A DNA stretch of 17,757 bases from NZQO01 sp964639255 (GCA_964639255.1 CAZXDP010000056.1:1-17757), one strand, 5' to 3'. Counted from the stretch's first letter, positions 8,006-14,391 are shown. The notes: generated by a model not told the origin, from the sequence alone. Translations and numbers: made by a program.

Positions 8006-8590
8006 TTATGGATCTATAATTTCAAACTGAATGGGTTTAAAACTGCCTCCATTACTATCTTCCGCAGAACAAGCCGTAAGACCAACGATTAAATCCATAG
8101 CAGGTTCAAACAGCACATAGTCGCCCGCTTTCGAAGTGGGTGGATCTACCGATAGCTTTCCGTTGGCATCAAATTGAACGTTCATAAAAATATTGAAGGC
8201 GGTAGGCACCTCATCGGGTTCAATGCCAAAACATGCCACCTTTCGGTCTAGATTCTGTTTGCAACTGGGGTGGTAGTCATCCCGTTGGTACATAATTTTA
8301 AATGTTTGGGGACAGCAAGGGGCCAATAGGAAATCATTGCGGCCGTTCGTGTCTTCTAAAATCTTCGCCATTTTATTGCCGCGGTTGCTCCAAAGATGGT
8401 TTCCGGTGGAGATGAGAATGGATTCCTCGAAATCGAGTGTTTTTCCCGAAGACAGTTTTTCCCCTTTGTCTTCGGCATTGAACAGCACCATGTCGCTTAC
8501 CTGCTGTCCTTCAGGGTCGGTTACTTTTAAAAGTTGGTCCTTCCGAAGTAGGAAGGCGATGCCAGATTGTGGAGGTATTGTTTTAACCAT
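8006..8590 (-). CDS. DUF1989 / urea (guanidine) carboxylase-associated family protein
   Basis: 194 residues. Features of the DUF1989 fold are the basic-hydrophobic start, SDMVLFNAED (32-41), FDDS-like DFEES (53-57), LLAPCCPQ (88-95), YHPSC with H107 and C110, FNIFMNV (132-138), and a C-terminal ACSAEDSNGGSFKPI (173-187) with C174, N180 and P186. The family includes the two proteins encoded next to guanidine carboxylase (formerly urea carboxylase) that together act as carboxyguanidine deiminase, as well as many uncharacterised stand-alone members. No carboxylase or allophanate hydrolase gene is in this window, so a different but related substrate is likely. It overlaps the preceding PaiB-like gene by 8 bp, indicating translational coupling. 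Confidence 0.85.
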   Translation of the reverse strand: MVKTIPPQSGIAFLLRKDQLLKVTDPEGQQVSDMVLFNAEDKGEKLSSGKTLDFEESILISTGNHLWSNRGNKMAKILEDTNGRNDFLLAPCCPQTFKIMYQRDDYHPSCKQNLDRKVACFGIEPDEVPTAFNIFMNVQFDANGKLSVDPPTSKAGDYVLFEPAMDLIVGLTACSAEDSNGGSFKPIQFEIIDP

Positions 8591-9194
8591 TTTCCTTTTT
8601 TATTTGAAGGGCAACCTCGTGGGCTACCGAATTATGTGTCTTGGTAAGATGCTTACGTATGTTCTTCATATTCTTTTTATCCACCCCTTGGTGGAATTTG
8701 GCAATTCCCTCTATGTTCGTGGGCACGGCCTTGAACCCCGTAATGTAGGGCAAATGGTCGTGCAGGATATCTTTTGGAATGTCCTTATAATAGCGCGGTT
8801 TGGGCTGGTCTTTTTCGAAGCGATATACCAGGTCCTGCAACGAAGTTTCCAATTGCACCGCGGTTTGTAGGTACAACGTGGCGTGCACGTGCACCGCACT
8901 GTAGTCCCACGTGCTGATGTCCTCATAATCGTACCAAGATGCCGAAACATAGGCATTGGGCCCCTGGAAGATAAAAAGCGCCTCCAGGCCGTCCTTAAGC
9001 TCATGGTATTGGGGATTGGTATTGGCAATATGGCTAAACAGGTAGAAATCGCCTGCGCTTCCCTTGGTGAGAACAGGAATATGGGTGGCCAGCAATCGCT
9101 CCCCAGAGGTTACCATGGTCGCGAACGGGTGCTCTTGAATAAATTGAAAAAGATAGTCTGGGTCATTTTTTGCGTATTTCGCAGGTTGGTACAT
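8583..9194 (-). CDS. paiB: PaiB-like FMN-binding protein (negative regulator family)
   Basis: 203 residues, the usual PaiB length. It begins MYQPAKYAKND, the canonical start, and carries PFATMVT (23-29), ATHIPVL (36-42), FSHIANTNPQY (53-63), FQGPNAYVSASWY (76-88), WDYSAVHVHA and the C-terminal GIAKFHQGVDKKNMKNI. These define the FMN-binding split-barrel PaiB family. Bacillus PaiB was named as a repressor of sporulation and protease genes together with PaiA, but the fold is that of flavin-binding oxidoreductases and direct DNA binding is not established for all members. Here no PaiA acetyltransferase is adjacent; instead it sits between the GntA-like enzyme (6-bp gap) and DUF1989 (8-bp overlap). 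A flavin-dependent reductase role in the same pathway is as plausible as a regulatory one. Confidence 0.9.
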   Translation of the reverse strand: MYQPAKYAKNDPDYLFQFIQEHPFATMVTSGERLLATHIPVLTKGSAGDFYLFSHIANTNPQYHELKDGLEALFIFQGPNAYVSASWYDYEDISTWDYSAVHVHATLYLQTAVQLETSLQDLVYRFEKDQPKPRYYKDIPKDILHDHLPYITGFKAVPTNIEGIAKFHQGVDKKNMKNIRKHLTKTHNSVAHEVALQIKKENG

Positions 9195-9200
9195 TGTTTT

Positions 9201-9884
9201 TTAGGTTTTAGTGTTATGAAAAGGACATTTCCAATGGGCCGGTACGTGCCTGCCGCTGTACTGTTTCGCCTCGCTATCCTTGCCAAAATCTTCGAGCACC
9301 GGGTTGATACTTCCTTGTCGCTCCTTATCGCGCTCGCGAATTTTATCGCGCACAGTTTCGTAGCTTCCCATTTCGCGCAGTCGCTCAAACTGCCAATGCA
9401 AATTGAATACGATGGCCGGATACGGCGATTGCCGCGCCATGCGCGAACTGTTGGGATGCATCCCGACGATGTAAAAAGCCCTACCAGCAATACTGAACGA
9501 AAATTCGCCACTGTTGGGGTCGTTGCTTACGGTCTCGTCCCAGGGTTGGGTGTCGATTTCGTGCAACTGCTGCAGTTGTTCCCATAGCGCTTCTTCAAAA
9601 GCGAGTTCGGAGGCAAAGGAATCTTCCGGGAAGACGGCAATAAGCGTTTTAAAGGTATTCGATTCAAAATCGTATTGTTGCACATAATTGGCGATAGCGT
9701 CATATAGTTTATTGGAGGCATCCCGGCTGCCCATATGCGGAAACGTGAGCAGGGTTACATCCTCCATCGTAAAAACCGTTTGCGCCATGATGCAGGGATG
9801 GTCTTGTTCAAGGATAAAATCGCGAAAGCGCTGTTCAACCTTGTGGGTTGTGGTTGGCATGGGTACTGTTTGCGTTGTTTTCAT
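9201..9884 (-). CDS. YqcI/YcgG family haem-dependent N-hydroxylase-like protein (GntA family)
   Basis: 227 residues. Conserved elements are HPCIMAQ (29-35), SELAFEEALWEQLQQLH (92-108), PWDE (114-117), FSFSIAGRAFYIVGMHP (128-144) followed by NSSR, PAIVFNLHWQFERLR, VRDKIRERD, and a terminal WKCPFH (218-223). This order matches the YqcI/YcgG family. A cyanobacterial member, GntA, is a haem-dependent enzyme that N-hydroxylates pre-guanitoxin, a cyclic guanidine. H143 and the C-terminal Cys/His are candidate haem or metal ligands by inference only. The enzyme therefore probably hydroxylates a guanidine or amine nitrogen in the cytoplasm. It lies 18 bp after the SemiSWEET gene and 6 bp before paiB. 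The ATG at 9884 is chosen; a second in-frame ATG at 9860 is possible. Confidence 0.8.
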   Translation of the reverse strand: MKTTQTVPMPTTTHKVEQRFRDFILEQDHPCIMAQTVFTMEDVTLLTFPHMGSRDASNKLYDAIANYVQQYDFESNTFKTLIAVFPEDSFASELAFEEALWEQLQQLHEIDTQPWDETVSNDPNSGEFSFSIAGRAFYIVGMHPNSSRMARQSPYPAIVFNLHWQFERLREMGSYETVRDKIRERDKERQGSINPVLEDFGKDSEAKQYSGRHVPAHWKCPFHNTKT

Positions 9885-9902
9885 ATATCAGTCGTCATTG
9901 TA

Positions 9903-10172
9903 TTAATCATCATTTCTTTTTCCGAAGCGTACCATAAAATAGACCATAAGCATATTGAGCGCCAACGAAAGGCCGTTGGTGGCGATTATGGGCACGTCGT
10001 TTTTCATAATTCCGTAGACCGTCCAAAGCCCTACGCCGGTAATGAGGGTTCCGAACATAAAGGGCGATACATCGCGCACTTTCTTGGTGCGCCACGACTT
10101 TACGAGTTGCGGTACCACGGCGGCGGTGGTACAAATACCCGCTACGTACCCGATGATGGTGGTCCATTCCAT
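9903..10172 (-). CDS. SemiSWEET / PQ-loop family transporter
   Basis: An 89-residue protein with three hydrophobic helices (about 5-22, 39-56 and 62-82), a single triple-helix bundle as in bacterial SemiSWEETs. The PQ motif is in AAVVPQLVKSW (17-27), followed by RTKKVRDVSPFMF and the usual GVGLWTVYGI and PIIATNGLSLALN. SemiSWEETs work as homodimers that let small sugars cross the membrane down their gradient; some relatives carry other small solutes. Its start is 1 bp after the DUF421 stop and the haem-enzyme gene follows after 18 bp. In this operon it might move the substrate or product of the downstream enzymes. Confidence 0.9.
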   Translation of the reverse strand: MEWTTIIGYVAGICTTAAVVPQLVKSWRTKKVRDVSPFMFGTLITGVGLWTVYGIMKNDVPIIATNGLSLALNMLMVYFMVRFGKRNDD

Positions 10173-10173
10173 A

Positions 10174-10701
10174 TTATTTACGGGCTACGTCTTTAAGCAA
10201 CCAATCATTTAGGCTATGGTTGTGGTCATCGCTATGCAGCACTACAATATCGCCGGTAGTCTCAAACACCACGGCCCGTACTTCGCTTGGGTCCAGTACA
10301 TTCGCCTCGCGCAACTTAGAGCGCAAATCGCCTTTGGTGACGCGCGCCTTGCGCAGGTTGTCCTCCAAAATCTGCTCGCCATCCATAAGCAGCAAGGGCA
10401 CGTTGTCTATCGCCTTGCGGAAAGGTTTCCAACGGCGCAGATACGCCGCGCTCAGTTGGAAAAAATAGATCATAAAAAGCCCAACCAAGCCATCTAACAA
10501 CGATACGCTAGAGGACAGTGCCGTGGTGGCAATGAGCGACCCTACGGCTACGGTCATCGCGAAGTCGAAACTGGACATTTTGGAAAAGCTGCGTTTCCCG
10601 AAAATACGGGTATAGCCAATAACGGCCAGGTAGATTACAAAAGTGGTTACGGTAATGGCGAGGAGGGAGTCCACACTGGAGGTATACCACGACGAGTTCA
10701 T
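10174..10701 (-). CDS. DUF421 (YetF-like) membrane protein, first gene of operon
   Basis: 175 residues. Membrane helices lie at about 13-30, 48-63 and 66-84, with GKRSFSKMSSFDFAMTVAVGSLIA (35-58) linking the first two. The cytoplasmic C-terminal domain contains NVPLLLMDGEQILEDNLRKA (100-119), LRSKLREANV, and EVRAVVFETTGDIVVL (140-155). This is the complete DUF421/YetF arrangement. Bacillus YetF-type proteins are membrane proteins linked to spores and stress, with unproven function. The stop codon is 1 bp from the SemiSWEET start, making this the head of a six-gene unit (10701 to 7440). Its upstream region holds a candidate operator and a 27-codon frame. Confidence 0.9.
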   Translation of the reverse strand: MNSSWYTSSVDSLLAITVTTFVIYLAVIGYTRIFGKRSFSKMSSFDFAMTVAVGSLIATTALSSSVSLLDGLVGLFMIYFFQLSAAYLRRWKPFRKAIDNVPLLLMDGEQILEDNLRKARVTKGDLRSKLREANVLDPSEVRAVVFETTGDIVVLHSDDHNHSLNDWLLKDVARK

Positions 10702-10719
10702 AGTTTTTCTGTTTGGGAG

Positions 10720-10803
10720 CTACCCTGCCCATAGCATATCGGGTACCTCTTTTATAGTTATTGAAAGGTTGTTTTGCCCATTAAAGATACCGAGCTTTTT
10801 CAT
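10720..10803 (-). other. Possible 27-codon leader frame upstream of the DUF421 operon
   Basis: ATG at 10801-10803 to TAG at 10720-10722, product beginning MKKLGIFNGQNNLSITIKEV. The composition is gene-like and the frame ends 18 bp before the DUF421 ATG. It may be a leader peptide, an unannotated miniprotein or chance; no family is recognised. Confidence 0.2.
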
Positions 10804-10828
10804 AGGGCGTAGTGAGTTTTAAAAATGA

Positions 10829-10845
10829 TTAACACTAATTGTTAA
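10829..10845. promoter_or_regulatory. Inverted repeat, possible operator of the DUF421 operon
   Basis: TTAACA (10829-10834) and TGTTAA (10840-10845) form a perfect 6-bp dyad with a 5-bp spacer, about 130 bp upstream of the DUF421 ATG. The geometry suits a dimeric regulator, but no known consensus is matched. Confidence 0.25.
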
Positions 10846-10930
10846 GGTACTGTATAAGAAAACATCCCCTTTGCCTTTGTAATACATCGTTGCACATACA
10901 GGCGAAGATATTCTGTGAGAAAAGTGACGG

Positions 10931-11000
10931 CGTTTGACCGAGATTGACCGAGTTTGACCGCATTTGACTGCGTTTGACCGAGTTTGACCGAGATTGACTG
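10931..11000. repeat. Seven tandem 10-bp repeats, core TTGAC
   Basis: Units start exactly every 10 bp from 10931 to 10991: cgtttgaccg, agattgaccg, agtttgaccg, catttgactg, cgtttgaccg, agtttgaccg, agattgactg. The core TTGAC is unchanged in all seven units, while flanking bases vary between two states. The array lies in the gene-free 593-bp interval (10702-11294) at the junction of host-like and AT-rich DNA. A weak eighth unit (aaagtgacgg) precedes it. Confidence 0.9.
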
Positions 11001-11025
11001 GTAGTACCGAAAAAAGGGGGACTTT

Positions 11026-11069
11026 GTTCGAGTCTCGTTCGAGGATGGTTCGAGAAACGTTCGGGTAGT
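11026..11069. repeat. Four tandem 11-bp repeats, core GTTCGAG
   Basis: GTTCG starts at 11026, 11037, 11048 and 11059, exactly 11 bp apart. Three units read GTTCGAG plus four variable bases; the fourth is GTTCGGG. The array begins 25 bp after the 10-bp array but has a different unit and period, so it is a separate repeat. Confidence 0.85.
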
Positions 11070-11277
11070 TTTTGGATGCCTTTTTCGCCGTTGGAGGAAT
11101 TTACGAAGCACCCACGAACGAGGTCTGACCCCTACCCGAGCCGAGGCGCTAAAAAAAATGTAGACAGTTTGGGAAATTGTTGTATTTTAGGAGTCTCTCC
11201 CCGTTTATTAGATTCCCCAAAAAAGTACTGTTATCTGTGTGAAATTGTCGGGATAGCAACTACAAAATGAATGATAT

Positions 11278-11290
11278 AACCGTTTGGCAC
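11278..11290. mobile_element. Right half-site of a cassette-boundary (attC-like) motif
   Basis: AACCGTTTGGCAC matches the right half of the fuller element at 12305-12317 (AACCGTTGGGCAC) at 12 of 13 positions. It lies 16 bp before the DUF2971 ATG, much as the second copy lies 19 bp before the ATPase ATG. No matching left half was found upstream. Confidence 0.45.
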
Positions 11291-11306
11291 ACATTTGAAA
11301 AAACCA

Positions 11307-12101
11307 ATGGAAGTCACAATAAACCACGGAACTTTAGATGATATTGAGTTTCCAAAAATAGTATATAAATACCGAGATTGGAATAATGACTGGAACAAAA
11401 AATTTATCACAGAAAGAGAAGTTTATATGGCTTCACCAAGTCAATTTGAGGATAAGCTGGATTGCAAAATACCCGTCAGTTATGAAATGATGACTGAAAA
11501 ACAAGCGGAACTGTTTTATGACCGCTTATCTCGACTCGCTCAACCGAATTTATCTCGACAACAAAGACAAAAGGAAATTAGAGATAGAATTAATGCTAAA
11601 GAGTATAAAAACGAACCAAAAAACCAACAATACCAAAAATTCTATTTTGACCAATATTTCCAAAGAATAGGTATATTAAGTTTAACAGCTGAGCCTTGTC
11701 TGGATGAAATGTGGAAAAAATATGCAAATGACCATAAAGGATTTTGTGTTGGATACAATTCAAGAATACTATTTGAACATTTAGGAGGTGGTGCAAAAGT
11801 TGAATATTTTGACGAAATGCCAATTTTATTGCCTGACCCGATAATGAACCGAGAGGAAATTCGATATAAACAAGTCTATTTTAAGGAAAGAAAATGGGAG
11901 TTTGAACAAGAATATAGAACACAAAAGTTTTGGTTCGATGGTGCGACAATAAATGATAGAAATATTAAAATTCCGAAAGAAGCATTTAATACAGTCATTT
12001 TAGGAAAAGATATGACTAAAGAAGATAAATTAGATATTACAAATGCAATCAAGGAAAATATCGGAGAAATAAAAATTATTGAGCATAAAAACGTGTGCTA
12101 A
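11307..12101 (+). CDS. DUF2971 domain protein
   Basis: About 264 residues, predicted soluble. DUF2971 features (numbered from a TTG four codons upstream) are VYKYRDWN (23-30), EVYMASPSQFEDKLD (42-56), GILSLTAEP (126-134), MWKKYANDHKGFCVGY (139-154) and KWEFEQEYRT (200-209). The family has no established biochemical activity but is frequent in accessory and defence-rich regions. The frame also opens at the TTG at 11295. I prefer the ATG at 11307 because both downstream-of-boundary genes in this block would then begin ATGGAA shortly after the half-site motif. The stop codon is embedded in the next boundary motif (12095-12102). Base composition is much richer in A and T than in the left part of the window, which suggests acquisition by transfer. 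Confidence 0.85.
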   Translation: MEVTINHGTLDDIEFPKIVYKYRDWNNDWNKKFITEREVYMASPSQFEDKLDCKIPVSYEMMTEKQAELFYDRLSRLAQPNLSRQQRQKEIRDRINAKEYKNEPKNQQYQKFYFDQYFQRIGILSLTAEPCLDEMWKKYANDHKGFCVGYNSRILFEHLGGGAKVEYFDEMPILLPDPIMNREEIRYKQVYFKERKWEFEQEYRTQKFWFDGATINDRNIKIPKEAFNTVILGKDMTKEDKLDITNAIKENIGEIKIIEHKNVC

Positions 12102-12317
12102 CAACGTGTATAGCTCATTTCTAATCAGTTTCTTAAACCGAAGTTAAGGCATATTTGGAAAATCGCCAAATTTTTAAATTTGACGATTTAAAAAAAAAAA
12201 GGACCCGCCTGCCGAACGGGCAGGTAAATAGTAAAATTTAAAAATCTGGCTTGTGGCTCAACCGAAAATTAATCGCTAATTTGCACGCAACGAGCCATAC
12301 ACACAACCGTTGGGCAC
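12095..12317. mobile_element. Imperfect inverted-repeat element between gene modules (attC-like)
   Basis: The left end GTGCTAAC (12095-12102) and the right end GTTGGGCAC (12309-12317) are imperfect complements. Inner arms TGTATAGCTC (12107-12116) and GAGCCATACA (12292-12301) pair at 9 of 10 positions. The right end fits the integron core pattern GTTRRRY. Inside are a 14-bp near-perfect hairpin (12160-12189, AAATCGCCAAATTT against AAATTTGACGATTT), a run of 11 A, and a CCTGCC/GGCAGG hairpin (12208-12224). The whole folds as one long bulged hairpin separating DUF2971 from the ATPase/HNH module. Resemblance to attC is structural; no integrase gene is visible. Confidence 0.5.
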
Positions 12318-12336
12318 AAGCTGAAAAAAAACTAAA

Positions 12337-13572
12337 ATGGAAAACTTTATAACCGAAATAAAGATTAACTCTTCAAGGAATATAAAAGATTTTAATATTC
12401 CGTTATCCAAAGAGAAAAGGCAACATTTAATAATAACAGGGAAAAATGGAAGTGGAAAAACTAGTTTGCTTTTAGAACTCAATAAGTATTTGAATCAAAT
12501 TGATAATGGTCATATCCAAAATTATCAGCCTTGGACAACTAACTTAAAATCAGAAAAAGCTAGGCTCAAATTAGAGACAAACAAGAGTCAAATTTCCAGC
12601 ATTAAAAGTAATATAGACACTTTTGAAAACTTGCTTGCAAATTTTGGAGGTACAGAGATAATATTTTCGACAGATAATATGTCTATTTTCAATCTAGCGA
12701 AAAGCGGACAATTTCTACTTGCGTATTTTGATTCTAAGCGACTGAGTAACCTTAATGTTCCGAATGGAATAAATAAACTTGAACTCAAGAAAAAATACAG
12801 ACTTTCTGATAAAGTTAATACTAATTTTATTCAATATTTAGTAAACTTAAAAGCTGACAGGTCTTTTGCACGAGACGATAACGAAATGGATACTGTCAAC
12901 AAAATTGATAGTTGGTTCAAGAAATTTGAAAAACGTCTTCAATATATATTTGATTTTGAAAAACTAGAATTAAAGTTTAATAGAAAGGCTTACAATTTTG
13001 AAATAATAACAAATGAAATAGAGCCATTTAACTTTAACAATTTATCAGACGGTTACTCTGCAATCATTAGTATTGTTTCGGAACTTATACTGAGAATGGA
13101 GGCTCATAATGTCAAATCCTATGACTTAGAGGGAATTGTTATTATAGATGAAATAGAGACACATTTACACGTTGACCTTCAAAAGAAAATACTTCCATTT
13201 TTAACTGACTTTTTTCCAAAAATTCAATTTATAGTAACTACTCACTCACCATTTGTTTTATCATCTATTTCCAATGCAACCGTTTGTGATTTAGAAACCA
13301 AAATAGTTACAACTGATCTCTCTAATTATTCATATGATGCATTGATTGAAAGTTACTTTAAGACTGACAAATATTCTGATGAAATAAAAATTAAAATTAA
13401 TGAGTTTGAAAAACTAATTGAGAAAGATAATTTAACACCTGAGCAAAGAAAAAACCTTATTGATTTAAGAAACTATTTCGCTCATTCACCAAAATATCTA
13501 TCTAATGAATTAATGGTTAAACTTCAGGAGTTAGGCCTAAAAGAATTAACCAAAAAGAAAAAAGAAGAGTAA
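12337..13572 (+). CDS. ptuA: AAA family ATPase, Septu PtuA-like
   Basis: 411 residues of the SMC/ABC-like ATPase class. Walker A is GKNGSGKTS (35-43). A long helical insertion (about 70-200) follows, then the signature-like LSDGYSAII (236-244), Walker B GIVIIDEIETH (266-276) and the H-loop THSPFVLSS (302-310). All catalytic elements are intact. The HNH nuclease gene starts 3 bp after its stop, and an ATPase of this type followed directly by a small HNH protein is the layout of the Septu anti-phage system, where PtuA senses infection and controls PtuB. The same pair also serves as effector of some retrons, but no reverse transcriptase is present here. Very AT-rich, unlike the left part of the window. 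Confidence 0.8.
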   Translation: MENFITEIKINSSRNIKDFNIPLSKEKRQHLIITGKNGSGKTSLLLELNKYLNQIDNGHIQNYQPWTTNLKSEKARLKLETNKSQISSIKSNIDTFENLLANFGGTEIIFSTDNMSIFNLAKSGQFLLAYFDSKRLSNLNVPNGINKLELKKKYRLSDKVNTNFIQYLVNLKADRSFARDDNEMDTVNKIDSWFKKFEKRLQYIFDFEKLELKFNRKAYNFEIITNEIEPFNFNNLSDGYSAIISIVSELILRMEAHNVKSYDLEGIVIIDEIETHLHVDLQKKILPFLTDFFPKIQFIVTTHSPFVLSSISNATVCDLETKIVTTDLSNYSYDALIESYFKTDKYSDEIKIKINEFEKLIEKDNLTPEQRKNLIDLRNYFAHSPKYLSNELMVKLQELGLKELTKKKKEE

Positions 13573-13575
13573 AAT

Positions 13576-14244
13576 ATGGTGCATTTTGAAAAATCTCAAC
13601 CAGCACCAGAATGTTTAGGGGCCGAAAAGGCAAAAGCAAATGGTGATTATAAATGTGGTGACGTATTAGAAAGAATAAAAACTGATTTCAAAAACAAATG
13701 TTACATCTGTGGATATAAAGAACCTGTAACAATTAATGTTGAGCATTTTAGACCTCATAAAGGAAACCAGGATTTAAAGTTCCAATGGGAAAATCTATTT
13801 TGGTCTTGTAGTCATTGTAATAATACTAAACTAGATAACTATGACGACATTTTGGACTGTACAGATATAAATGAAGACATAGAAAATAGATTAAAAATAA
13901 CAATGAAACCGTTTCCAAAAGAAACAGTTATAATTGAACCTTTAGACCAAAATCAATCAACACTCTCGACAGCAGAATTATTAAATGCTGTATTTAATGG
14001 TACAACTAAGTTGAAAACAATCGAAGCTAGTAATCTTAGAAATAAGGTTTTAGAAGAGATAAGAGATTTTCAAGAATATTTATTTAATTACTATTCTGAC
14101 GGATTTGACGTTGAGGATAAAGCCATCTTTTTAGCTCATATAAAAAGACATTTGAAAAAATCATCAAATTTCACCGCCTTTAAAAGATGGATAATTCGGG
14201 AGAATGATGTTATGAGAGCTGAATTGGAGCAGTACTTCGATTAA
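13576..14244 (+). CDS. ptuB: HNH endonuclease, Septu PtuB-like
   Basis: 222 residues. A zinc-binding HNH core is visible: CYIC (42-45), VEHFRPHKG (55-63), WENLFWSCSHCNNTK (71-85). Cysteines 42, 45, 78 and 81 would bind zinc, and H57, N73 and N82 are candidate catalytic residues. A helical C-terminal half (about 130-222) follows. The short N-terminus before the HNH and the EHFRP pattern match the PtuB / TIGR02646-like nucleases. As the nuclease arm it would degrade DNA once released or activated by the ATPase. The start is 3 bp after the ATPase stop, so translation is probably coupled. The module ends at a GTGCCCAAC boundary motif 9 bp past the stop. Confidence 0.82.
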   Translation: MVHFEKSQPAPECLGAEKAKANGDYKCGDVLERIKTDFKNKCYICGYKEPVTINVEHFRPHKGNQDLKFQWENLFWSCSHCNNTKLDNYDDILDCTDINEDIENRLKITMKPFPKETVIIEPLDQNQSTLSTAELLNAVFNGTTKLKTIEASNLRNKVLEEIRDFQEYLFNYYSDGFDVEDKAIFLAHIKRHLKKSSNFTAFKRWIIRENDVMRAELEQYFD

Positions 14245-14253
14245 AAAAAGCCA

Positions 14254-14262
14254 GTGCCCAAC
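14254..14262. mobile_element. Left half-site of a cassette-boundary motif
   Basis: GTGCCCAAC, 9 bp after the nuclease stop, is the exact reverse complement of the right end GTTGGGCAC at 12309-12317. No matching right half follows before the next gene, so the element appears truncated. A similar GCCAGTGC sequence recurs at 14514-14521. Confidence 0.4.
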
Positions 14263-14342
14263 AATGGCTCCTATGAAAAGCCCTAGTCCAGTTCTTTAAA
14301 GTTAGTATTTAATTTTCAATTACCTCATAAAGTTTATTTTGG

Positions 14343-14391
14343 GGTGTTGAATCGTTGATAATTCCGATAGGATTATCAATCACTCAATACC
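14343..14391. repeat. Long imperfect hairpin
   Basis: In the gene-free interval 14245-14642. The inner arms TTGATAATTCC (14355-14365) and GGATTATCAA (14370-14379) pair with one bulge and a GATA loop. The pairing continues outward (GGTGTTGA against TCAATACC) with a few mismatches, giving about 22 bp of stem. A second dyad GATCAA/TTGATC lies at 14420-14437. No U-run follows, so a terminator is not indicated. Confidence 0.6.

Noticed and set aside
8883..9587. 234-codon frame on the plus strand across paiB and the haem enzyme gene
   Set aside because: It is antisense to two conserved genes and has no recognisable domain; high GC at codon position makes such shadows common.
10931..11069. CRISPR array
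   Set aside because: Units are 10-11 bp with no spacers and there are no cas genes.
10842..11111. 89-codon minus-strand frame spanning both repeat arrays
   Set aside because: It starts at GTG, its middle is a translation of the 10-bp and 11-bp repeats, and it has no family resemblance or ribosome site; the open frame is probably a by-product of the repeats.
12337..14244. Retron with PtuAB effectors
   Set aside because: No reverse transcriptase frame and no msr/msd-like region is seen beside the pair; the hairpin region downstream does not show the required arrangement.
11278..14262. Classical integron with integrase
   Set aside because: No IntI-like or other recombinase gene is present in the window, so only attC-like boundaries are reported.
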